Assembly (NCBI GenBank): GCA_018268915.1
Contig: JAFDVQ010000003.1
Coordinates: 1-64,000 of the forward strand
Origin: Acidobacteriota bacterium
GTDB lineage: Bacteria; Acidobacteriota; Terriglobia; Terriglobales; Acidobacteriaceae
DNA: 64,000 bases
Reading direction: 5' to 3'
Shown here: in pieces, positions 10,867 to 17,477 of the stretch
Position numbering within the stretch: position 1 is the stretch's first letter
Layout: every line of letters starts with the position of its first letter
The notes under the pieces: model-generated
The model's database searches: none
Told to the model about the DNA's origin: nothing
Seen by the model: the letters and a program-made list of their open reading frames with translations, nothing else
Position numbers and translations under genes: made by a program

Positions 10867-13068
10867 TCACTTCGCTTCGTCAATGAAGACGAGCTCGGAG
10901 CTGAGCGGGTCGGCAAGATGGACCGAGGCTCCACGAGTCATCAGTTCCCTGCCCGTGGCAGTCCGATCGGGTGAGGAACCGTCGTTGAAGTGGAGGTGAT
11001 AACGCTTTGTCGAGTCCAGGCCTGTGAGAACGAAAGAATGGGTGCTTTCGATATCGATGGTCCCGCGGAAAGCGAACAGCACTCCTTCGCGCCGGGCAGG
11101 TTCGAAATATTCCATGCCGTCCCAGTGCACACCGTCGGGACGATCCGAAACGTGATAGAGCTGGGCATCGCGGATCAGCGGTCGGAGCTTTTCTTTGTAA
11201 ATGCTAATGGCGTCTTTGGCGGCCTTGTGTTGCTGGGGTGTCCAGGTAGTGGTGTCGATCATGATGCTGACCCAGCCCATCATTCCGCTACGCAGCATGT
11301 ACAGAAAGTTCTCGATCCGGGGTGCTGGCCACTTCTCGACATAGCTCTCAAGCATGGCGGGCGGGAGCATGTAGCTGGTGTCGTAAAAGGCACGGCGGTT
11401 CGAAAGCGGGTCGTAGGTATCCGTGATGGAGAAATAGTCGGCATGCGCGGCAGAACCGAAGTCGACCATACGGCCGCCGTCGTTGCAGACCTCGAAGATG
11501 AGGCCGGGGTGTTCGCGGCGCATCTTCGTGTGTATGTCGTAGTAGGCGCGAACTGCGTGATAGCTGACGTCGGTTGAGTTGTCAGCTATGACAAAGTCGA
11601 AACCGGAGTCGTGCGTTATTTTCGTGGTGCTTTGATTTGGCGGCGCATGGGGATGATCTTTCTGGATACATCCCTGCGCTACGAGATACCCATCGTGTTC
11701 CAGCATGTCGAGGTGGTTGTCGGTGATGATCCGATCGACCTCTTTTTCTAGATAGTCGTGGGCTGCCGGAACTCCGAGGTCGACGGTTTCGCCTTTGAAC
11801 TCTTCCGGTTTCCAGTCAGGCGGGAGTTCAGAGACGAGCCAGTCGCGAACCTTGGGATCGCGAACATTGAGAGCGCCGGGATTGGTGCTGAGCGCGGCCT
11901 GAGTCCAGTCGACCCAGAGACCAAAACGCAGACCCTGCTTATGCGCCGCGTCGGCGATGAGCGTAAGGCCATGCGGAAATTTCTGCAGATTGGGGTACCA
12001 GTCACCCACGCCACGGAACCATCCGGCATCGACATGAAACATCTCAAGACCAAGTTGCTTTGCGTCTCCAATCATGCGGAGAGCGATGCCTTCGTCAACC
12101 TGCATGCCTCCGCCCCAGCTGTTGTTAACGGTCAGCGGATATTGCGGATCGCGCCACGTGGCTGGATTGCCGAGAACGTTGCGGACCCAGGTGTGGAGTT
12201 GATTGGCAGCGCCGTCTGGGCCGCCGGTGAATGCGCCGAGAAACACGGTAGGTGTTTCGAATGTTTCGCCGGGCGCAAGACGGGTTCGGAAGGGACCGGG
12301 CTGAGGATTGAGGCCGAGAACTGTATTGATGTTGTTGCCGGAGCGCTGAAGAGAAACGCGCGTGCGGCCGCTGAACTCGATGCCGGCGAACCAGCCCGAT
12401 TGTGCCCCGTCTGCATTGAAGACGAACTCGGCGGGAATAATCTCGCGGGCCTCGCCTTTCTGCGGAAATGCGTAGGTGGAGGACTTGCCGGTCCAGGAGT
12501 AGCCGTCGGCGATGTCCGCCTGGTGAGTACCCGCAGGCGAAGGTGTGTCGGCGCCCTTCTCGACATAAAAGTGGCGAAGTTTTTGTCCCGGGTGTTGAGG
12601 GATTTCCAGATGAAGAGAGTCGACCATGGGAAGCCAAACCTCATCGTCGCCGAGGTTCTGGATGGTGATGCGGTGCTCTGCTGGCCCGTGATCGGCTCGA
12701 ACCTGCCATTCCCATGAGAGGCGGAGATGGGGTGTGTCTGTTTCATAAACGAAAACCACCCGCCGATTTCCTCCGGAGGGCTTTGAGCTCAAATGCCAGC
12801 GCAAAGGAAGACTCTTGCCGTTGATTTCTACCCGCGACGGCAGGGTCTCAGTTGCGACATTGTGAAAATTGAAACTGTCGGAACCCGTAAGGGTGGTGAC
12901 TGTTCCGCCCACCGGTCCTTCACGTATAAGCAGCGTCACACTCTCATTGCTCACAACCCAGGGCGGAATAGAGGATGAGAAACACATTTCGCTATAGGTT
13001 ATGCAGGTTGCGAGAAATAGACAGCATGTCGACGAGAAGATGGCGGTTCGATTCACGTGCAACATCAT
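10867..13068 (-). CDS. Secreted GH36-type alpha-galactosidase-like glycoside hydrolase
   Basis: 733 residues from the first of two adjacent ATGs (13068); a signal peptide covers about residues 1-25. An N-terminal beta-supersandwich region (about 40-300) is followed by the TIM barrel with NSWGGGMQVDEG, LGLEMFHVDAGWF and LRFGLWVDWTQA. Asp in LEHDGY is the likely nucleophile and ITDTYDP the likely acid/base region. A small beta domain closes the protein. This architecture fits GH36 alpha-galactosidases acting on galactosides or galacto-oligosaccharides; the exact sugar is inferred only from the family. The promoter should lie in the 166-base divergent gap shared with the aminotransferase, which carries an inverted repeat at 13142-13170. 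Confidence 0.8.
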   Translation of the reverse strand: MMLHVNRTAIFSSTCCLFLATCITYSEMCFSSSIPPWVVSNESVTLLIREGPVGGTVTTLTGSDSFNFHNVATETLPSRVEINGKSLPLRWHLSSKPSGGNRRVVFVYETDTPHLRLSWEWQVRADHGPAEHRITIQNLGDDEVWLPMVDSLHLEIPQHPGQKLRHFYVEKGADTPSPAGTHQADIADGYSWTGKSSTYAFPQKGEAREIIPAEFVFNADGAQSGWFAGIEFSGRTRVSLQRSGNNINTVLGLNPQPGPFRTRLAPGETFETPTVFLGAFTGGPDGAANQLHTWVRNVLGNPATWRDPQYPLTVNNSWGGGMQVDEGIALRMIGDAKQLGLEMFHVDAGWFRGVGDWYPNLQKFPHGLTLIADAAHKQGLRFGLWVDWTQAALSTNPGALNVRDPKVRDWLVSELPPDWKPEEFKGETVDLGVPAAHDYLEKEVDRIITDNHLDMLEHDGYLVAQGCIQKDHPHAPPNQSTTKITHDSGFDFVIADNSTDVSYHAVRAYYDIHTKMRREHPGLIFEVCNDGGRMVDFGSAAHADYFSITDTYDPLSNRRAFYDTSYMLPPAMLESYVEKWPAPRIENFLYMLRSGMMGWVSIMIDTTTWTPQQHKAAKDAISIYKEKLRPLIRDAQLYHVSDRPDGVHWDGMEYFEPARREGVLFAFRGTIDIESTHSFVLTGLDSTKRYHLHFNDGSSPDRTATGRELMTRGASVHLADPLSSELVFIDEAK

Positions 13069-13141
13069 CTCAGAGACCGGTTGGAACCCTAGAGAGTGAA
13101 GGCGCGATCCCATAATCTTTGCACAGCCTAGCGTTTCACAT

Positions 13142-13170
13142 AAATCACAACATGGTGTATTATGTGATTT
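13142..13170. promoter_or_regulatory. Inverted repeat in divergent promoter region
   Basis: AAATCACA (13142-13149) and TGTGATTT (13163-13170) are perfect 8-base complements separated by 13 bases. A third TCACA occurs at 13136-13140, one helical turn to the left. The site lies between the divergent GH36 and aminotransferase genes, where an operator would be expected. The half-site core TCACA/TGTGA is the Crp-family one, but in the opposite order and wider spacing than a normal Crp site, so the binding protein is unknown. Confidence 0.4.
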
Positions 13171-13234
13171 CTTAGTACGACTGAAATTCCGCCCGTAAGT
13201 CTGCGCCACAGAATGCCATTCGGAGGCTAAGTAC

Positions 13235-14410
13235 ATGATTCGAAAGACTCGTCTTTATACCCCAGGTCCGACACCGCTTCTTCCAGCGGCACAGTTTGCA
13301 ATGGCCGCAGCCGACATGCACCACCGGACACCGGAGTTCCGAGCGCTATTCCAAAAGGTTATGGCCCAGCTCAAGGTATTTGTCGGCACAAAGAACGATG
13401 TGCTGCTGCTGTCGAGTTCTGGGACGGGCGCGATGGAGGCCTCGGTTTCAAACCTGACCTCGCCGGGCGACAAGGTTCTGGTGCTGACCGCCGGCAAGTT
13501 CGGCGAGCGCTGGACGGGTCTGGCGAAAGCGTTCGGCTGCGAGCCTGATGTGGTGTCTGCTCCATACGGAGAGACGTTTGAGCTGGCACAGATTCGAGCT
13601 GCTCTGAAGCCGGAGCACCGCGTGGTGTACATGCAGTCGACGGAGACTTCGACGGCCGCCAGGCATGATGTGGAAGCGATCGCAAAGCTCATCAAGGAAG
13701 TCGCGCCTGAGACGATCCTGGTGGTCGACGGAATCACCGGGTTGGGCACCACGCACTTCGATGTAGACGGCTGGGGGATCGATATCCTGATCGGCGGGTC
13801 GCAAAAGGCCGTGATGATTCCTCCAGGGCTGGCTTACCTCAGCGTGAGCGAGAAGGCGTGGGCGGCAATGGAGAAGTCGAAGAGCCCGCGCTACTACTTT
13901 GACTTGCGCAAGGAGCGGAAAAACGCGGTGAAGGGCGAGAGCGCGTACACGCCGGCAGTGGCATTAGTTGCCGGACTTGGAGCGGCTCTGGACTACATCG
14001 CCGGACAGGCGGGCGGCGATCTCGAGAAGGGACGCGAAGCGCTCGTAAACAACGCCATCGTGAACGCGGAGGCGACACGGGCCGGGCTGGTCTCGCTTGG
14101 CTTCAAACTTTTCGCTCCCAGTGCACCAGCAGCAGCGGCAACAGCGGTGGCAGTTCCCGAAGGGATGGACTCCGGGACGGTGGTGAAAGCGCTGAAGGTG
14201 AAGTTCTCACTCGTGACGGCAAACGGACAGGGCGAGATGCAGGGGAAAATCTTCCGCGTCGCGCACCTCGGTTTCTTCGATTACCTCGACACGATCGCAT
14301 TTTTGGGAGCAATGGAACACATCGCAAAAGACACGCTCGGGCTGAAGGTGGAGTTTGGCCAGGCAGTGGCTGCGGCGCAGAAAGTGTTCGCGGAGAGGCA
14401 GCGGAGTTAG
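13235..14410 (+). CDS. Class V aminotransferase (alanine-glyoxylate/serine-pyruvate type)
   Basis: 391-residue PLP enzyme of the fold I, class V group. Seen are YTPGPTPLLP at the start, SSSGTGAMEASVSN for cofactor-phosphate binding, VVDGITGLG, and GGSQKAVMIPPG with the Schiff-base Lys191. The C-terminal IFRVAHLGFFDYLD is typical of the alanine-glyoxylate/serine-pyruvate aminotransferase group. The gene lies 152 bases upstream of serA on the same strand. That context suggests it may act in serine synthesis, possibly as the transaminase for 3-phosphohydroxypyruvate in place of SerC; this is inference. It is divergent from the GH36 gene. Confidence 0.85.
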   Translation: MIRKTRLYTPGPTPLLPAAQFAMAAADMHHRTPEFRALFQKVMAQLKVFVGTKNDVLLLSSSGTGAMEASVSNLTSPGDKVLVLTAGKFGERWTGLAKAFGCEPDVVSAPYGETFELAQIRAALKPEHRVVYMQSTETSTAARHDVEAIAKLIKEVAPETILVVDGITGLGTTHFDVDGWGIDILIGGSQKAVMIPPGLAYLSVSEKAWAAMEKSKSPRYYFDLRKERKNAVKGESAYTPAVALVAGLGAALDYIAGQAGGDLEKGREALVNNAIVNAEATRAGLVSLGFKLFAPSAPAAAATAVAVPEGMDSGTVVKALKVKFSLVTANGQGEMQGKIFRVAHLGFFDYLDTIAFLGAMEHIAKDTLGLKVEFGQAVAAAQKVFAERQRS

Positions 14411-14527
14411 CGGGGTTAGCCGCGCTTCGCGCGTGTGAGCGGGGTTAGAGCACTTCGCGCAGTAGGCGATGTCTGCAATTCAAAGCTCCTGCCTAACTCC
14501 GCTAACGCCGAACGGCGCTAACTCCGC
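14401..14527. repeat. Inverted and direct repeats between aminotransferase and serA
   Basis: GCGGAGTTAG at 14401-14410 (overlapping the aminotransferase stop) has two exact inverted copies, CTAACTCCGC at 14493-14502 and 14518-14527. GGGGTTAG occurs twice between them (14412-14419 and 14440-14447). A separate tight stem CGCCG-AA-CGGCG is at 14506-14517. Alternative pairing between the one left and two right copies is possible. This could be a terminator or attenuator-like leader of serA, or a decayed repeat. Confidence 0.45.
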
Positions 14528-14562
14528 CTCTTAACAGAATTCGCTTTCAGAAGGAATCCATC

Positions 14563-16386
14563 ATGCCCGAACTCTCTTTTGGCGAAAAACTTGTAATTGC
14601 GCGCCGGCAGCTCGACCTCTTCTCTTACCAGATGGCTGAGCTGCTGGGAGTGCATCCAAATTCAATCACTAAGTACGAGCGGGGCGAAGGCAAGCCGCAC
14701 GCGGCGGTTGTGCGCATGTTCGACCTGCTCTGCGAAAAGCACAACATCCGTTTCGAAGAATTTGAAGCCGGGTCCGCTGCAGCGGCCAAGGGAGAAAAGA
14801 TGAAGATTGTTCTCGCGGAAAAAGTGTCGCCTGCAACGCTCGCTGTTTTCCAGGCTGAACCCGGATGGGAAGTTCTGACACACGATCAGCTGCCGAACGG
14901 ATTGCCGGTGGCGCTGGCCGATGCAGATGCTCTGGTTGTGCGTAGCGCGGTGCAGGCCGATGACGCGCTGATGGAACACGCGCCGAAATTGCGCGTGATT
15001 GGGCGTGCGGGAGTGGGCGTCGACAACATCGATGCAGAAGCGGCAACGCGTCGCGGCATTGTTGTAATGAATACGCCGGGCGCGAATGCGGTTGCGGTTG
15101 CAGAGCTGACGATCGGGTTGATGCTTGCCCTGGCGCGAAAGCTTCCCACCGCGAATGCGACAATGCACGCGGGCAAGTGGGAGAAGAAGAGTCTTCAGGG
15201 CATGGAGCTTCGCGGCAAGACGCTTGGAATTCTCGGACTCGGACGAATCGGTCTTGAGGTTGCGCGACGCGCGCGAGGATTCGGGCTCGAGATTATTGGC
15301 AGCGATCCATTTGTTTCGGCGGCGGTGGCTCGCGAAAACGGCATTCGGCTGGTGACACTCGACGAGTTGTTCGCGGGTTCCGACTATCTCACGCTGCATG
15401 TCGGGCTGACGCCGCAGACCCACGGCATCGTGAATGCAAAGACGATCGCGACGATGAAGAAGGGCGTACGAATCATCAACTGCGCGCGTGGCGAACTGGT
15501 CGAAGACGAAGCGCTGCTCGCTGGGCTAAAGTCCGGGCAAATTGCCGGGGCTGCGCTGGATGTATTTACCGTGGAGCCACCGAAAGACTCTCCATTTGCT
15601 TCGCTCGAGAATGTGATTCTGACTCCGCATATTGCCGGATCCACAGCAGAGGCGCAGGAGGCGGTGGGTGTTCAAATAGCAATGCAGGTTCGTGAATATC
15701 TGAAGCTGGGCGTGGTGCAGAATGCGGTGAATCTGCCTTCGCTGAGCCACGAAGAATACGTACAGCTGGCTCCATTCATCGATCTGGCGGGCAGGGTTGG
15801 TGCGTTCCTCGCGCAGGCCGGCAAGAGCGGTATTGAAGGGATCAATTTCACGTACGGCGGGGCGCTCGCGGAGGCAAAGACCGATCTCGTGCGCAACGCC
15901 GCAATCGAAGGCTTGCTGCAGGGCTCTGAGAACGTGAACCGGATCAATGCGCTGGCAGTCGCTCAGGAACGCGGGATTCGCGTGCACGAAGAGAAGGAAG
16001 AAACGCATCGCGGTGGTGCGGCGACCTTGCTCGGGATCGAACTGCACACGGCCGCCGGACGGAGCCACGCGACAGCAACGGTGATCCACGGCGAGCAGCC
16101 GCGACTGCTGGAGTTCGACGACATCGATATTGAAGCGCCGCTCGAGGGGAACCTGCTGGTCTGCCGAAACCTCGATGTGCCGGGTGTAATTGGAAAGATC
16201 GGAACCATCCTCGGCGAACAGGGTGTGAACATCGCCAACTTCGCGTTGGGACGCGAGCGATCTGGCTCCAAGCCGGTTAAGGCGCTAGCTGTCGTTCAGG
16301 TGGATGCGCCGGTTTCGGCCAAAACGCTCGATGCTCTCAAGACCATCGAGGCTCTGTTGGAAGCGAAGCCAGTACAGCTGGGATAG
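14563..16386 (+). CDS. serA: D-3-phosphoglycerate dehydrogenase with N-terminal HTH domain
   Basis: Oxidises 3-phosphoglycerate to 3-phosphohydroxypyruvate with NAD, the first step of serine synthesis. The catalytic protein begins at Met80 (MKIVLAEKVSP) and shows the Rossmann motif GILGLGRIGLEV, the substrate Arg in NCARGELV, the catalytic His in LTPHIAGST, an intervening domain, and a C-terminal ACT domain (about 530-607) for allosteric control. Residues 1-75 are an extra Cro/C1-type helix-turn-helix with FSYQMAELLGVHPNSITKYE. There is no stop between the parts. AAGGAA precedes the first ATG, while AAGGGAG lies directly before the internal ATG at 14800, so both a long and a short form could be made. 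Confidence 0.93.
   Translation: MPELSFGEKLVIARRQLDLFSYQMAELLGVHPNSITKYERGEGKPHAAVVRMFDLLCEKHNIRFEEFEAGSAAAAKGEKMKIVLAEKVSPATLAVFQAEPGWEVLTHDQLPNGLPVALADADALVVRSAVQADDALMEHAPKLRVIGRAGVGVDNIDAEAATRRGIVVMNTPGANAVAVAELTIGLMLALARKLPTANATMHAGKWEKKSLQGMELRGKTLGILGLGRIGLEVARRARGFGLEIIGSDPFVSAAVARENGIRLVTLDELFAGSDYLTLHVGLTPQTHGIVNAKTIATMKKGVRIINCARGELVEDEALLAGLKSGQIAGAALDVFTVEPPKDSPFASLENVILTPHIAGSTAEAQEAVGVQIAMQVREYLKLGVVQNAVNLPSLSHEEYVQLAPFIDLAGRVGAFLAQAGKSGIEGINFTYGGALAEAKTDLVRNAAIEGLLQGSENVNRINALAVAQERGIRVHEEKEETHRGGAATLLGIELHTAAGRSHATATVIHGEQPRLLEFDDIDIEAPLEGNLLVCRNLDVPGVIGKIGTILGEQGVNIANFALGRERSGSKPVKALAVVQVDAPVSAKTLDALKTIEALLEAKPVQLG
14789..14802 (+). promoter_or_regulatory. Internal ribosome binding site and ATG within serA
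   Basis: AAGGGAG (14788-14794) precedes an in-frame ATG at 14800-14802 by five bases. It sits exactly at the junction between the helix-turn-helix part and the conserved start of phosphoglycerate dehydrogenase. It would allow translation of a free enzyme from the same message. Confidence 0.5.
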
Positions 16387-16406
16387 CGCTCGGTAACGTT
16401 GGCGAT

Positions 16407-16432
16407 CCCAGGTCCGAACACACGGACCTGGG
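16407..16432. terminator. Hairpin between serA and DinB gene
   Basis: CCCAGGTCCG (16407-16416) pairs perfectly with CGGACCTGGG (16423-16432) around a six-base loop. It lies 20 bases after the serA stop, between convergent genes, where a terminator is expected. No T-run follows on either strand, so it may need Rho or be a repeat. Confidence 0.45.
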
Positions 16433-16495
16433 GCACCCGGCGGGACGTGGGGCAGCCCCCGGAGACGCCAAACTAAGCAACCAAGCGGTTGCGCT

Positions 16496-16987
16496 TTACC
16501 CCATGACACTCTGCTTGCCCAGCCACGAGCGAATGTAAGCGGCCTGGCCCACATGGTAAGTCTCGTGCAGAACCATGAAGTTGATGGTCCCGCTTAGCTT
16601 GCCGTCGGCGCTCGGAGGGCCGGGCTTCGCTGCCGGAGTATCTAGCAACTCTTCGGTTGCGGATTGCATTGCCTGATTCAGCCGGACGCAGCTTTCATCC
16701 CATGCAGCGAGTACTTCGTTGGGTGCTGGAGCGTCGGGGCAGTCAGTACACTTTTCTCCCCGGGCGTAGAGCTTCATCCATGGCAACTTCCACTGATCGC
16801 CCAGGCGGGCGAGCACCGCAGAGCGCGACCAGATCAGGTGGCCAACAATCCACAACATGTGATTGGTGTGGTCATTCGGACGCCTCAGCCAATCCTCATC
16901 GGTAAAGCCTGTCAGGCCCTGCTTCAGAAAGCTTGAGTTCGTGTTGAAGTTCTGCGATGCAACCTCGAGGCGAGGTGAAAGGGACAT
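16496..16987 (-). CDS. DinB family protein
   Basis: 163 residues of the DinB/YfiT four-helix-bundle superfamily, metal-dependent proteins whose members include thiol transferases. Metal-site histidines are seen in NHMLWIVGHLIW and in the C-terminal VLHETYHVGQAAYIRSW. An insert with two cysteines (EKCTDCPDAP) lies between helices. The start at 16987 is supported by AAAGGAG upstream; the open frame extends 24 codons further without similarity. The substrate is unknown. It lies 53 bases downstream of the VOC gene, same strand. Confidence 0.85.
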   Translation of the reverse strand: MSLSPRLEVASQNFNTNSSFLKQGLTGFTDEDWLRRPNDHTNHMLWIVGHLIWSRSAVLARLGDQWKLPWMKLYARGEKCTDCPDAPAPNEVLAAWDESCVRLNQAMQSATEELLDTPAAKPGPPSADGKLSGTINFMVLHETYHVGQAAYIRSWLGKQSVMG

Positions 16988-17061
16988 CGTTCGGTCTCCT
17001 TTGATTCTGCCCGAACAGGGTACACCTTCAGGTCTGAGGGCCGGAACCCGCAGACGCATTC

Positions 17062-17442
17062 TCAGCTAAGGTGAAGCGCGGTTGCGTGCCTCGGCTGATA
17101 AAGTCCAAGTCCTCCTCCGCCTGGAAGACGAATAGTCGTTGTAACTCCCCAACCCGCCTGCACAGCCGGCGTACTTTGCACACCCTTGTTGTGCAGCGAC
17201 TCAAGCGTCTGTTCCAGGTTGTCGCACATGAGATAGAGGATTGCACCGGAAAGCTCGTGATCGGCGTGGTGCTCAACGAAATTGCCATCGCCGGGGTGAA
17301 TGCCCAGCTCCGCAGGCGGCATGGCAAAGATGAGCCAGCCCTCGCCGGCATCGACGGATGAGAACCCGAGTATGTCGCGAAAGAAAGCGCGATCCGCATC
17401 GGGATCGCGACTGCAGAGGAGAAGGTGTGCACCGTTGATCAT
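17062..17442 (-). CDS. VOC family protein (glyoxalase/bleomycin-resistance type)
   Basis: 126 residues with the paired beta-alpha-beta-beta-beta modules of the vicinal oxygen chelate fold: HLLLCSRDPDADRAFFRDILGF opens the first and ILYLMCDNLEQTLESLHNKG opens the second. It ends GGLGLYQPRH. Such proteins bind a metal and act as isomerases, dioxygenases or drug-binding proteins; sequence alone does not decide which. It stands between the M56 gene and the DinB gene on the same strand. Confidence 0.85.
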   Translation of the reverse strand: MINGAHLLLCSRDPDADRAFFRDILGFSSVDAGEGWLIFAMPPAELGIHPGDGNFVEHHADHELSGAILYLMCDNLEQTLESLHNKGVQSTPAVQAGWGVTTTIRLPGGGGLGLYQPRHATALHLS

Positions 17443-17477
17443 GGGCGGGATTCTACTCCCGCCCGCTGAAAATTTGC

